Assembly: GCA_052435735.1 (NCBI GenBank) | Contig: JBQVNB010000018.1 | Location: 1 to 64,000 of the forward strand | Source of the DNA: Aliihoeflea sp052435735 | Lineage (GTDB): Bacteria > Pseudomonadota > Alphaproteobacteria > Rhizobiales > Rhizobiaceae | Reading direction: 5' to 3' | Length of the DNA: 64,000 nucleotides | In this document: positions 1 to 9,167 of the stretch, in pieces | Layout: each line of letters starts with the position of its first letter | How positions within the stretch are numbered: position 1 is the first letter of the stretch | The notes under the pieces: model-generated | Seen by the model: the letters and a program-made list of their open reading frames with translations, nothing else | What the model was told of the DNA's origin: nothing | Database searches by the model: none | Made by a program: the position numbers and the translations under genes

Positions 1-178
1 GCCAAAAGCAGGGCGCCGCGCCCCGGGCCACAGGCCAACCGGGTCGGGCCAAGCTGCGAAAACCGCAGACAAACGCCTTCGTGCAGCATCAAAATGCTCG
101 CTACACCGATTTTGCAACGATCCCCCTTGTGGGGAGGGATAGAGGGTGGGGGTGTTCGTCGAGCGCAATAGCTCGCCA
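1..178. other. Left-edge intergenic stretch
   Basis: No convincing coding region is visible before the stop codon of the minus-strand gene that ends at 179. The stretch is GC-rich and carries one copy of a short interspersed palindromic repeat at 121-152. Any gene running in from the left has ended before position 1 or cannot be recognised. Confidence 0.5.
121..152 (-). repeat. Short GC-rich interspersed repeat, copy A
   Basis: A 32-nt element with C-run and G-run arms (CCCCCTTGTGGGGAGGG core). It matches, in inverted orientation and with one mismatch, the element at 13331-13366. Both copies lie in intergenic DNA beside gene ends. They resemble the small palindromic intergenic repeats common in rhizobial genomes. 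Function is unknown. Confidence 0.7.
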
Positions 179-1495
179 CTAGCCGAGGGTGGCGACCATT
201 TCTTCTTGCTTTTGGCGGAGGGCCCAGAGGCGGGTGGTGGTGTCGGGGGTGGCGTTGTCGAGGGTTATGAGGTCGCCCTTTTTGACCGGTTTCAGCACCT
301 TGCCGCCTTCCAGGAGCCCGACGGGAACGGCTCGGGCGGCTGCCGCCTCGCCTGCCGTCATGGTCCAGGAGCGGTAGCAGGTCTCGCCGATGGCGTCGAA
401 GGTTTCGCCGACGGCAAGATTGCGCTTGGCGACGGCGGCGACTTCGGCGACGGGCTTGGCCAGCGGCACCATGTCGGCCTTGCCGTAGAGGACAGCGCGG
501 GCGCAGGAGAGCGGGACTTCGAGGCTGGTCAAATGGTAGGGCCGGTGGAAGGCGTAGTACGGACCCTTGCCGACATGAAGGTCATCCATGCGTTCGATGA
601 CGCGCGGGTGCGTCGCCTCGACGACGACGAAGACGCCGGGGGCGACGCCCTTGCCGATCGTATAATCGACCACGCCCTTTTTCGACAGGACGCCACCATC
701 CTCGCGCGGGATGAGCACCCGGGCGAGTTCGTCGCGGCCGGCGCTCGGGCCGTGCATGCCCGGCTTGTCGGGCACGAGGCCCGTCGCATTGGCGATGGCG
801 GCCATCTCGACCATGGTCTTGGAACCGTCGATGAACTCGACCAGCATGCGCGGGTTCATGTTCCGCCGCTCGGCTTCCTCACGATACTGATCGGGCACGG
901 CGTCGTGGTTGAGCGGGTTGTTCTTGCCCTTGCCGGCGGAGACGACCCGCAGGCCGAGCGCGGTGGCGAACTCGATCAGTTCCATGCAGGAGGACGGCTC
1001 GTCGCCGGCGCCGACCGTGTAGACGACGCCGAGCCGATCCGCCTCGCGCTTCAGATACGCGCCGATCGTCACATCCGCCTCGACATTCATCATGACGAGG
1101 TGCTTGCCGTGCTCCATCGCCATCAGGTCGTAATCGGCGGCGACGCCGGGCTTGCCGGTGGCGTCGATGACGACGTCGATCAGCGGGTTGGTCACCATGG
1201 TCTCGACGGCAGTGATGGCGATGCGGCCGGCCTCGATGGCCGCGGTAACCTTCGACTGCGTGTCGGCCTCGGCGGCGCGGGAATCGTCGCCATAAGCGAT
1301 TTCGATCGCGGCGCGGGCGGTCCAGGGTCGGCGGGTCGAGATCGCCGCAACCTCGATGCCCGGCATCAGCATGCCCTGCGTGACCAGATCCGTGCCCATT
1401 TCGCCCGAGCCGATGACGCCGATGCGCACCGGACGGCCGCTTTCGGCGCGGCGGGCGAGATCGCGGGCGAGCCCCGTTAGGGCGACATTCGTCAT
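179..1495 (-). CDS. NAD(P)-dependent oxidoreductase with C-terminal SAF domain (homoserine dehydrogenase-like)
   Basis: The 438-residue protein opens with a Rossmann dinucleotide-binding stretch (RIGVIGSGEMG, about residues 24-34), followed by a homoserine-dehydrogenase-like middle. The last roughly 90 residues resemble a SAF domain (GLLEGGKVLKPVKKGDLI). The substrate cannot be read from sequence; the family is usually annotated as a homoserine dehydrogenase or FlgA-like oxidoreductase of sugar-acid metabolism. I chose the ATG at 1495 because GAGG sits about 8 nt upstream; an in-frame start 60 nt further upstream has no better site. The gene is divergent from gpmI, with 174 nt between the two starts. 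Family assignment is firm, reaction unknown. Confidence 0.8.
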   Translation of the reverse strand: MTNVALTGLARDLARRAESGRPVRIGVIGSGEMGTDLVTQGMLMPGIEVAAISTRRPWTARAAIEIAYGDDSRAAEADTQSKVTAAIEAGRIAITAVETMVTNPLIDVVIDATGKPGVAADYDLMAMEHGKHLVMMNVEADVTIGAYLKREADRLGVVYTVGAGDEPSSCMELIEFATALGLRVVSAGKGKNNPLNHDAVPDQYREEAERRNMNPRMLVEFIDGSKTMVEMAAIANATGLVPDKPGMHGPSAGRDELARVLIPREDGGVLSKKGVVDYTIGKGVAPGVFVVVEATHPRVIERMDDLHVGKGPYYAFHRPYHLTSLEVPLSCARAVLYGKADMVPLAKPVAEVAAVAKRNLAVGETFDAIGETCYRSWTMTAGEAAAARAVPVGLLEGGKVLKPVKKGDLITLDNATPDTTTRLWALRQKQEEMVATLG

Positions 1496-1669
1496 CAAAA
1501 ATTCCTCGAGGCTCAAAAGTCGCGGCAGATGACTGACCGGCTGTCCGCTTGTCAACCAAGCGGGCGATATTCGACCCTTCGGCGCGCGTCGGCAAATGAC
1601 GATTTTCCGCTTTGGCCTTGGACGTAGCTGGCCTATCTACGGGCGATCTCAAGCAAGAGAGGGCCCAGA

Positions 1670-3178
1670 ATGAGCACACCGGTGGTTTTGACGATCCTCG
1701 ACGGCTGGGGGCTCAGCGAGCGGGCGGAAGGCAATGCGGTGGCGCTGGCGGCGACGCCGAATTTCAACCGGCTGTGGACGACCTGGCCGCATGCGACGTT
1801 GACGACCTTCGGCCCGAGCGTCGGGCTGCCGGAAGGCCAGATGGGCAATTCGGAGGTCGGACATCTCAATATTGGCGCGGGACGGATCGTCTACCAGGAC
1901 CTGCCACGCATCAACAATGCCGCTGCAGGCTCCGAGCTCGCCGAGCGGCTGGCGGCGAGCGGGCTGATTGACGCGCTGAAGGCAAGCGGCGGCACCTGCC
2001 ATCTGGCCGGGCTCGTCTCCGATGGCGGCGTTCACGCGCATATCGAGCACGCGCTGGCGCTGGCCGGTCTCCTCGCCGGCGCGGGCGTTCCGGTCGCGAT
2101 TCACGCCTTTACCGACGGGCGCGATACGGCGCCGAATTCCGCGCCCCAATTCTTGGCCGAGCTGGAGCGCCGGCGGCCGGAGGGCGCGTTCATCGCCACG
2201 GTGAGCGGCCGCTATTTCGCGATGGATCGCGACAGGCGCTGGGACCGCGTGAAGCTCGCTTATGACGCAATCGTAGACGCGGCGGGCGAGCGGGCGGCCA
2301 CGGTGGGCGACGCGCTGGCCGCGGCGCAAGCGCGCGGCGAGACCGACGAGTTCATGACGCCGACGGCGATAAGCACCTATGGCGGCATGAGGGATGGCGA
2401 CGGATTGGTCTTTTTCAACTTCCGCTCCGACCGCGCGCGGGAAATCCTCCTGGCGCTGGTTGATCCGGCATTCGACGGGTTCGCACGGGAAAGGCGCATC
2501 GACTTTGCGGCTCGCGTCGGCATGGTGTCCTATGGCGGCGGGCTCGACGCCTACATGAAGGTGCTGTTCGAGCCGCAGACGCTGGCCGATGGCTTGAGCG
2601 AAACCGTGTCCAAGGCCGGGCTGCGGCAGGTGCATCTGGCCGAGACCGAGAAATATCCGCACGTCACCTATTTTCTCAATGGCGGCGAGGAAGTGCCCTA
2701 CCCCGGTGAAGACCGCGTCATGGTGCCCTCGCCCAAGGTCGCGACCTATGACCTCAAGCCGGAAATGTCGGCGCCCGAACTGACCGAGCGCGTGCTGGAG
2801 GCGATCGACGGCGGCAGTTACGAATTCGTCGTCGTCAATTTCGCCAATCCCGACATGGTCGGCCACACCGGCGATCTCAACGCGGCGATCCGTGCCGTCG
2901 AGACCGTGGACGCGGCGCTCGGGCGTATCGCGGCAGCGGTGGAGCGGCGCGGCGGCAGGCTGATGGTCATCGCCGACCACGGCAATTGCGAGGAAATGAT
3001 CGACCGCGTGACCGGCGAGCCGCACACGGCCCATACGACGAACCCGGTGCCGGTGATCGTCGGGCCGTGGGACGGAACGGTGAGCAATGGCGTGCTGGCG
3101 GATGTCGCGCCAACGCTGTTGCAACTGATGGAGGTCGCGCAGCCACAAGCGATGACCGGGCGCTCGCTGCTGCGATAG
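1670..3178 (+). CDS. gpmI: 2,3-bisphosphoglycerate-independent phosphoglycerate mutase
   Basis: Interconverts 3- and 2-phosphoglycerate in glycolysis and gluconeogenesis, in the cytoplasm, using Mn2+. The 502 residues match the usual family length of about 505-515. The alkaline-phosphatase-type metal site is intact: ILDGWG at residues 9-14, phospho-acceptor Ser61 in GNSEVGH, and C-terminal ADHGNCEEM. A GAGAGGG ribosome site lies about 8 nt before the ATG. A strong hairpin 15 nt after the stop closes the transcription unit. Codon usage matches the neighbours. Confidence 0.97.
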   Translation: MSTPVVLTILDGWGLSERAEGNAVALAATPNFNRLWTTWPHATLTTFGPSVGLPEGQMGNSEVGHLNIGAGRIVYQDLPRINNAAAGSELAERLAASGLIDALKASGGTCHLAGLVSDGGVHAHIEHALALAGLLAGAGVPVAIHAFTDGRDTAPNSAPQFLAELERRRPEGAFIATVSGRYFAMDRDRRWDRVKLAYDAIVDAAGERAATVGDALAAAQARGETDEFMTPTAISTYGGMRDGDGLVFFNFRSDRAREILLALVDPAFDGFARERRIDFAARVGMVSYGGGLDAYMKVLFEPQTLADGLSETVSKAGLRQVHLAETEKYPHVTYFLNGGEEVPYPGEDRVMVPSPKVATYDLKPEMSAPELTERVLEAIDGGSYEFVVVNFANPDMVGHTGDLNAAIRAVETVDAALGRIAAAVERRGGRLMVIADHGNCEEMIDRVTGEPHTAHTTNPVPVIVGPWDGTVSNGVLADVAPTLLQLMEVAQPQAMTGRSLLR

Positions 3179-3192
3179 ATCCGGGGCTGGAT

Positions 3193-3230
3193 ACCGCATC
3201 TGCGCCATCCGAAAATGGCGCAGATGCGGT
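3193..3230. terminator. Bidirectional hairpin between gpmI and the sugar dehydrogenase gene
   Basis: Perfect 16-bp inverted repeat: ACCGCATCTGCGCCAT at 3193-3208 and its complement at 3215-3230, with a 6-nt CCGAAA loop. It lies in the 63-nt gap between two convergent genes, so it probably ends transcription from both sides. There is no U-tract on either side, so it may act as a 3'-end stabiliser rather than a classical intrinsic terminator. Confidence 0.7.
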
Positions 3231-3241
3231 CAGCATTCAGA

Positions 3242-4528
3242 TCAAGGCGTGAGCTTGTGGATCATGCCCTCGTCGACGGCCGTGTAGAGGCTGCCGTCGG
3301 GACCCTGCACGACCGAGCGGAAGCGACCCGCTTCCATCGGCAGGGTCATCTCGGTCACGTCGACGACTTCGGTGCCCTCTTCGTTCAACTGGATGACATC
3401 GATGCGCTGGCCGATCGGCGTGCCGCCGAAGCCGATGCCCATGATTCCTACCACCAGCGCGCCGTCCCAGTCGCCCCACTGCTCGCCCGTCAGGAACTCA
3501 GCCGAGCCCGTCCCCTGCGACCAGCCATTGTTGTCCCAGATGGGCTTCATGGCGTCGGGATAGGTTTCGAGGTCCGTCATCGGCATGAAGGCCGCGCGTT
3601 CGTAGCGGTTCATGCCTTCCATCTGGTTGGGGGAATAGCCGCAATAGTCGTCCGGACACTCTTCGCGCCCGGCCATGTTCGGCCGCGGATCCCAGCCGCC
3701 ATTGCCGCCATTGACCAGCACGGTGATCTCGTCGGAGTGCCATGGGCCGTGCTCGGCGACGATCGGCGTGTTGGTCTGGGGGTGGAAGGCGATGCCCTGC
3801 ACGTTGCGATGCCCGTAAGTGTATGTGCGCGGGTCGAAGCCCTCAGGCGGGGCGTTGTCGGGAGCGGCGTTGCCGTCGGTATCGATGCGCAGCACCTTGC
3901 TGCCCATGAGGGTCGGGCTCTGGGGGATTTCACTGTTGTGATTGTCCCCCGTCGTCACGTAAAGGAAGCCGTCGCCGGGGCTGAACCGGATGCGTCCGCC
4001 ATTGTGCGCGCCGGGACCGCCGAACGGATGATCGGATTCGGCGACCTTGTAGGGGATGTCGTCGACAATGTCGGTTCGCTCGGAGACGTTGCTCAACGCC
4101 TCGTCGACCTCGAGACGCAGGACCCTGTTGGTCCGCGGGTCCGACATGGCGGAGGTCGAATAGACGTAGATCCGGCGATTTTCCTCGAAGTCCGGATCGA
4201 CGGCCACGCCGTTCATGCCCGCCTGGCCCTCGCAAACGAGATCGTCGGCCGTCGTGGCATAGCCTTCGACCTCGTTCATTCCGAGCAGCTTGTTGACCTC
4301 GCCCGAAGGCAGAAGAACCGAGAGGCCGTGACACTTCTCGGTAAAGAACATCGTTCCATCCGGGAGAAACGCCATATCCCACGGGGCCTGCAGGCCTTCC
4401 AGCACCACGCTGTGCTCCAGGCTGGTCGTATTCGTGGCCATCGCAAGCGTCGGCACGGCAACGATGGTCGAACAGGCCAGCGCGGCCGCATAAGGCAAGG
4501 TTTTCGCGATACGAGATCTTTCCAACAT
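3242..4528 (-). CDS. PQQ-dependent soluble aldose sugar dehydrogenase (GSDH/YliI family)
   Basis: The 428-residue exported protein has a signal peptide (hydrophobic residues 9-28, AMA cleavage-like site near residue 30). A six-bladed beta-propeller of the glucose/sorbosone dehydrogenase family follows: LQAPWDMAFLPDG blade, conserved AHNGGRIRF carrying the likely catalytic His, GHRNVQGIAFHP, and EFLTGEQWGDWDGALVVG. The family oxidises aldoses in the periplasm with PQQ and Ca2+, passing electrons to cytochromes. A cytochrome c gene lies upstream on the same strand, 179 nt away, and is a plausible electron acceptor. GGGAGGAG sits just before the ATG. No PQQ biosynthesis gene is in the window. 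Sugar specificity is unknown. Confidence 0.85.
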   Translation of the reverse strand: MLERSRIAKTLPYAAALACSTIVAVPTLAMATNTTSLEHSVVLEGLQAPWDMAFLPDGTMFFTEKCHGLSVLLPSGEVNKLLGMNEVEGYATTADDLVCEGQAGMNGVAVDPDFEENRRIYVYSTSAMSDPRTNRVLRLEVDEALSNVSERTDIVDDIPYKVAESDHPFGGPGAHNGGRIRFSPGDGFLYVTTGDNHNSEIPQSPTLMGSKVLRIDTDGNAAPDNAPPEGFDPRTYTYGHRNVQGIAFHPQTNTPIVAEHGPWHSDEITVLVNGGNGGWDPRPNMAGREECPDDYCGYSPNQMEGMNRYERAAFMPMTDLETYPDAMKPIWDNNGWSQGTGSAEFLTGEQWGDWDGALVVGIMGIGFGGTPIGQRIDVIQLNEEGTEVVDVTEMTLPMEAGRFRSVVQGPDGSLYTAVDEGMIHKLTP

Positions 4529-4707
4529 TCACTCCTCCCAGTGTTGTCGAGGCGGCAGCCTCGAACGTTGGTGCAATTCTCCTTCCGTTCCTCAACGGGA
4601 TCACGAGGCTAACGCCGCCGTCTTGCTACATCAAGCAGTGAAACCTACGGCCGGAAATCCAATGAAGCGGCGCCCGGCATCTATTGCGGATGGCGGGCCA
4701 AGAAGTC

Positions 4708-5025
4708 CTACGGAAACGTCGTCGTGATATAGGCTGCGATGTTCTCGATATCCTCGTCCGTCAGCTTGGTCGCATGGGGGATCATCAATGCGGAATTGGG
4801 GCCGACCTTCTCGCCTTCGCGATAGGTCTGCAGCCGCTCGACGAGAATTTCTTCGGTCTTGTCTGACAGCTTGGGGAAGCTGGCCATGCCTTGGGCGCTT
4901 GGACCGTGGCAGGCCCGGCATGTGCTCTGGTAGAGTTTTTCGCCGGCGGCCAGATCCTGCGCGAAAGCGGAGGATGGGCCCAGGATCATGATTGCTGCGA
5001 CTGTTCGAAGGACCAAGTTTTTCAT
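4708..5025 (-). CDS. Small class I cytochrome c, periplasmic
   Basis: This 105-residue monohaem c-type cytochrome has a signal peptide ending near FAQ (residues 21-23). The haem motif is CRACH (Cys36, Cys39, His40), and Met81 in NSALM is the likely sixth ligand. The C-terminal helix (LTDEDIENIAAYITTTF) is typical of the cytochrome c553/cbb3-like family. It sits upstream of the PQQ-type sugar dehydrogenase on the same strand, so it probably carries that enzyme's electrons (inference from order). The ribosome site is weak (GGATGG). Upstream lies a 218-nt divergent gap to the flavoenzyme gene. Confidence 0.85.
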   Translation of the reverse strand: MKNLVLRTVAAIMILGPSSAFAQDLAAGEKLYQSTCRACHGPSAQGMASFPKLSDKTEEILVERLQTYREGEKVGPNSALMIPHATKLTDEDIENIAAYITTTFP

Positions 5026-5243
5026 CTGACCATCCGGCTCTGATTATCTGAGGTCTCGCCAGTATCCGACGATAAATCCGGTTCGTCTACGTCTCGTATT
5101 TGGAGAGACCTCATCCGTGCTCAGTTAAATCGGTAGCCCAAAGAGTTGAGGGCCCTAGTCACTTGTGCAACTTGCCGGGACACCTTCGCGGGCGCACCAT
5201 GACTGCGGCGTTGGGCGGCCCCAGTCACCGGAAGGAACGGGTC

Positions 5244-6683
5244 ATGCTCGATACGAACATCGTCAATCTCGACACCGGATCGACCACGATAAGTGCCAGC
5301 GAGATCGAAGCGCTTGCGGGCAGATTGCGCGGCAGCGTGCTTGAACCGGGCGACGCGTCCTACGACGATGCGCGCTCGATCTGGAATGCCATGATCGACA
5401 GGCGCCCTGGACTGATCATGCGCTGTGCAGGCGCGTCCGACGTCGTCCATGCGGTCCGCTTTGCGCGCGAGCACGGCCTGCTCGTCTCGGTGCGCGGCGG
5501 CGGGCACAACATAGCCGGCAACGCCGTCTGCGATGGCGGCCTTTTGATCGACCTGTCGCAGATGCGCTCGGTGCGCGTCGACCCGTCGATCCGGCGCGCA
5601 TGGGTCGAACCCGGTGCGCTTTTGGCCGATCTCGACAAGGAGACCCAGGCATTTGCGCTCGCGGTGCCGACCGGCATCAACTCGACGACCGGCGTTGCGG
5701 GGCTCACGCTGGGCGGCGGCTTTGGATGGCTGACGCGCAAGTTCGGCCTCACCATCGACAATCTGATCAGCGCCGACGTGGTGACGGCCAACGGCGAAGT
5801 GCTGCGCACCAGCCTTTCGGAAAATCCGGACCTGTTCTGGGCAATCTGCGGCGGCGGCGGCAATTTCGGCATCGTGACGGCCTTCGAATTCCAGCTTCAC
5901 CAGGTCGGCCCGCAGGTGCTGTCGGGCCTCGTCGTTCATCCGTTCGCCGCTGCGCGTTCCGTGCTGAAAGCCTATCGCAAGGCGCTCGAAACCGCGCCCG
6001 ACGAGCTCACCTGCTGGGTCGTCATGCGCCAGGCGCCACCCCTGCCCTTCCTGCCTGCCGAATGGCATGGCAAGGAGGTCATCGTCCTTGCCATGTGCTA
6101 TTGCGGCGACCTCCAAGACGGCGAAAAGGCGACGGCGCCATTGCGCTCGATCGGAATGCCGATCGCCGACGTGGTCGCCCCGACACCGTTCGTCGCCTGG
6201 CAGCAGGCCTTCGACCCGCTCCTCACCCCCGGCGCGCGCAATTACTGGAAGAGCCACGACTTCACCGAGCTTTCGGACAAAGCGATCGACGTTCTCGTCG
6301 ACGCGATCGGGCGCCTGCCCGGCCCCGAATGCGAAGTCTTTCTCGGACATGTCGGCGGCGCCGCCGGCCGCATCTCCACCGACGCCACCGCCTTTCCGCA
6401 ACGCAGCGCGCATTACGTCATGAACGTCCACGCCCGCTGGCGGGAAATCCGCATGGACCGGCCCTGCATTGACTGGGCGCGCGACCTGTTCGACGCCGCG
6501 CGGCCCTATGCGGCCGGAACCGCCTACATCAACTTCATGCCCGAAGACGAGACGGACCGCGTCGAGGCGGCGTATGGGGCGAACTACCAGCGTCTCGTCG
6601 AGATAAAGCGGAAATATGACCCATTGAACGTGTTCCGGATGAATCAGAACATTCGGCCAAGGGCGCAAGTCCGCGCGGCGTGA
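5244..6683 (+). CDS. FAD-linked oxidase, berberine bridge enzyme family
   Basis: The 479-residue flavoprotein has an FAD-binding type-4 domain (about residues 50-225) and a C-terminal BBE motif (YDPLNVFRMNQNI). His88 in RGGGHNIAGNA is the expected 8-alpha-histidyl FAD attachment. The second (cysteinyl) attachment residue of bicovalent members is replaced in GLTIDN, so a single covalent link is predicted. Members oxidise sugars, alcohols or alkaloid-like substrates with oxygen; the substrate here is unknown. I start at the ATG at 5244 because GGAAGGAAC lies about 8 nt upstream; two upstream in-frame starts (5100, 5199) add residues not expected in the family. It is divergent from the cytochrome/sugar dehydrogenase pair. 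Confidence 0.88.
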   Translation: MLDTNIVNLDTGSTTISASEIEALAGRLRGSVLEPGDASYDDARSIWNAMIDRRPGLIMRCAGASDVVHAVRFAREHGLLVSVRGGGHNIAGNAVCDGGLLIDLSQMRSVRVDPSIRRAWVEPGALLADLDKETQAFALAVPTGINSTTGVAGLTLGGGFGWLTRKFGLTIDNLISADVVTANGEVLRTSLSENPDLFWAICGGGGNFGIVTAFEFQLHQVGPQVLSGLVVHPFAAARSVLKAYRKALETAPDELTCWVVMRQAPPLPFLPAEWHGKEVIVLAMCYCGDLQDGEKATAPLRSIGMPIADVVAPTPFVAWQQAFDPLLTPGARNYWKSHDFTELSDKAIDVLVDAIGRLPGPECEVFLGHVGGAAGRISTDATAFPQRSAHYVMNVHARWREIRMDRPCIDWARDLFDAARPYAAGTAYINFMPEDETDRVEAAYGANYQRLVEIKRKYDPLNVFRMNQNIRPRAQVRAA

Positions 6684-6834
6684 ACGCATGACGATGCGGC
6701 GCAAGCCGCCGACCGGGTTCAGCCAATCGCGACGAAGTCCTTTGAGGTGTGTCGCGATTGGCATCCGCACGTTTTCAGACCGTCGGCGGTCTCGAGCGAC
6801 CGTTGCGGCACGTCAGACAATTCATGGATTTGGA

Positions 6835-6909
<75 letters not shown>

Positions 6910-7028
6910 TTCCGGATGCGGCGGTCTTCTGCCATAGGAGGGGGGAGAGCGCAAGCGGGGTAGCCAGCTTTTCAGGCGACCTTGCGAAAGCTGTTCCGTC
7001 GGCGCGGGACAGACGCTAGATATCCACC

Positions 7029-7226
7029 ATGACCAGCCAGACACGTCCGCCCCCTAAGACCAGCGAAGCCGAGCGCCAGGAGGAAGCCCGACAAAAGCGC
7101 CTTGCCGAGCGGCTGCGCGCCAATTTGCAAAAGCGCAAGGCACAGTCGCGCGCGCGGCGGGCTGGCGCGGCCGACGAGCGGCCGGAGGGGCTGTTGCAGG
7201 AGAATGACGGCGGCGGGGATTCGTGA
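7029..7226 (+). CDS. Small basic coiled-coil protein of unknown function upstream of murA
   Basis: A 65-residue, strongly charged protein: Pro/Thr-rich start, a Lys/Arg/Glu helix over residues 12-45 and an acidic tail. No domain is recognised. It precedes murA by 111 nt on the same strand; a small charged ORF at this place is, as far as I recall, common in related rhizobia. It could be a nucleic-acid-binding or scaffold peptide, but nothing in the sequence proves a role. There is no clear ribosome site. Confidence 0.6.
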   Translation: MTSQTRPPPKTSEAERQEEARQKRLAERLRANLQKRKAQSRARRAGAADERPEGLLQENDGGGDS

Positions 7227-7337
7227 GCGCATCCCGGCGCGTTCCTTGAACCGGCCGTTTCGATACGCTACAGCCCCGCCTTTACCCCTGCGAACACTGG
7301 CCGAGTCCTCGCCTGGACCGGGAAAGAGAAACATAAG

Positions 7338-8627
7338 ATGGATCGCATCCGCATCGTCGGCGGCAACGAACTGCGCGGCACCATTCCGATTTCGGGCGCG
7401 AAGAACGCCGCCCTCCCCTTGATGATCGCCTCGCTCCTGACCGACGAGACCTTGATGCTGCACAACGTGCCGCATCTGGCCGACGTCGAGCAGTTGATCC
7501 GCATTCTGGGCAATCACGGCGTCGACTATTCGGTCAATGGACGGCGGCTTTCGCAACAGGAAGGCTATTCGCGGACGATCAACTTCACCGCCAAGGAAAT
7601 CGTCGACACGACCGCGCCCTATGAACTCGTCTCCAAGATGCGGGCGAGCTTCTGGGTCATCGGGCCGCTTCTGGCGCGCATGGGCGAATGTCGAGTGTCG
7701 CTGCCGGGCGGCTGCGCGATCGGTACGCGTCCGGTCGACCTCTTCATCGATGGTCTGCGGGCGCTTTCGGCCGACATCGAGATCGAGCAGGGCTACATCA
7801 TCGCCAAGGCGAAGAAGGGCCTGATCGGCGCGCGCTATGCCTTCCCCAAGGTTTCCGTCGGCGCGACGCATGTCCTGATGATGGCCGCGACGCTGGCCAA
7901 GGGGCAGACGATCCTCGAAAACGCCGCGCAGGAGCCGGAAGTCGTCAACCTCGCCGAATGCCTCAACGCCATGGGCGCCAAGGTTTCGGGGGCGGGCACG
8001 GCGACCATCGTGATCGACGGCGTCGCACGCCTCCACGGCGCCCGCGTCGAGGTCATTCCGGACCGGATCGAGACCGGCACCTATGCGATGGCCGTCGCGA
8101 TGACCGGCGGCGACGTGCTGCTGGAAGGCGCGCGGGCGGATCTGTTGCAGAACGCGCTCGACACGCTTGCGCAGACGGGCGCGGAGATCACCCAGACGAA
8201 TTCGGGCCTGCGTGTCGTGCGCAACGGCTCGGGCATCGGGCCGGTCGACATCACGACGGAGCCCTTCCCCGGCTTCCCGACCGATTTGCAGGCGCAGTTC
8301 ATGGGGCTGATGACCAAGGCGGACGGGCGCTCGAAGATCACCGAGACGATCTTCGAAAACCGGTTCATGCACGTTCAGGAACTGGCGCGGCTCGGCGCAC
8401 AGATTTCGCTCTCCGGCCAGTCGGCGATCATCGACGGCGTCGACCGGCTGCGCGGCGCGCCCGTCATGGCGACCGACCTTCGCGCCTCCGTGTCGCTGGT
8501 GATCGCGGGGTTGGCGGCCGAGGGCGAGACGATCGTCAACCGCGTCTATCATCTGGACCGCGGCTTCGAGCGGCTGGAGACCAAGCTTTCCGAATGCGGC
8601 GCAGCGATCGAGCGGCTGTCCTCCTGA
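7338..8627 (+). CDS. murA: UDP-N-acetylglucosamine 1-carboxyvinyltransferase
   Basis: Transfers enolpyruvate from PEP to UDP-GlcNAc, the first committed step of peptidoglycan synthesis, in the cytoplasm. The 429 residues fit the family. Catalytic Cys126 is present in LPGGCAIGTRP, so the enzyme is predicted to be fosfomycin-sensitive. The Lys of SGAKNA (residue 22) is the conserved PEP/UDP-GlcNAc contact. The C-terminal block GLAAEGETIVNRVYHLDRG is typical. It leads the conserved murA-DUF2948-hisD block. Confidence 0.97.
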   Translation: MDRIRIVGGNELRGTIPISGAKNAALPLMIASLLTDETLMLHNVPHLADVEQLIRILGNHGVDYSVNGRRLSQQEGYSRTINFTAKEIVDTTAPYELVSKMRASFWVIGPLLARMGECRVSLPGGCAIGTRPVDLFIDGLRALSADIEIEQGYIIAKAKKGLIGARYAFPKVSVGATHVLMMAATLAKGQTILENAAQEPEVVNLAECLNAMGAKVSGAGTATIVIDGVARLHGARVEVIPDRIETGTYAMAVAMTGGDVLLEGARADLLQNALDTLAQTGAEITQTNSGLRVVRNGSGIGPVDITTEPFPGFPTDLQAQFMGLMTKADGRSKITETIFENRFMHVQELARLGAQISLSGQSAIIDGVDRLRGAPVMATDLRASVSLVIAGLAAEGETIVNRVYHLDRGFERLETKLSECGAAIERLSS

Positions 8628-8716
8628 TCGGGTTTTCGTTGCGCTGCAACTAAACTATATCATTGAAAGCGCCGGCACCTGCCGGCGTTCGACAATGCGA
8701 GATCGGGGCCTGTGGA

Positions 8717-9151
8717 ATGAGCGAACTGAAACTCGTCGCACTCGACGAAGAGGACCTGAAGGTCATTTCCGCTCATTGCCAGGACGCCGTCCTGAAGACC
8801 GGCGACATCGCCTATTTTCCGGCCGAGAAGCGGCTCGTCGTCGCGATGAACCGCTTCGTCTGGGAAAAGAAGACCGGCTTTTTCCGCCGCGACTACGAGC
8901 GCCGCCGCACGGCGCTGCATTTCGAGCGCGTGACCGGCATCAAGCTTTCGGGCGTCGACCGGACGCGGCCGCAGGACGTTCACGAACTGCTCGCGATCCG
9001 CTTCATGGCCGGGGAACTGCCGGGCGGAACGATCGAGCTCGTTTTTGCCGGCAATGCTGCCATGCGGCTCGAGGTGGAATACATCGAGGCACGGCTTGCC
9101 GACCTCGGCGCGGCATGGGAAACCGGCAGCCGCCCCCAGCACACGACCTAA
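8717..9151 (+). CDS. DUF2948 family protein
   Basis: A 144-residue cytoplasmic protein matching the uncharacterised alphaproteobacterial family DUF2948 (start MSELKLVALDEEDLKVISAH, then a beta-rich body). It lies between murA and hisD, its usual place in this order, 16 nt before hisD. No catalytic motif is visible. The ATG at 8717 is preferred; an in-frame ATG at 8663 would add an 18-residue low-complexity leader. Upstream at 8670-8687 is a GC-rich inverted repeat without a T-tract. Confidence 0.85.
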   Translation: MSELKLVALDEEDLKVISAHCQDAVLKTGDIAYFPAEKRLVVAMNRFVWEKKTGFFRRDYERRRTALHFERVTGIKLSGVDRTRPQDVHELLAIRFMAGELPGGTIELVFAGNAAMRLEVEYIEARLADLGAAWETGSRPQHTT

Positions 9152-9167
9152 GGACGACAGCAGCGAC

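Noticed and set aside
1649..3208. Long antisense reading frame opposite gpmI (519 codons)
   Set aside because: A shadow frame of a well-conserved gene in GC-rich DNA, with no recognisable protein family and low-complexity Arg/Ala/Gly composition.
8670..8687. CGCCGGCA/TGCCGGCG inverted repeat before the DUF2948 gene
   Set aside because: A very short loop and no U-tract; ordinary for GC-rich DNA and not clearly a terminator or operator.
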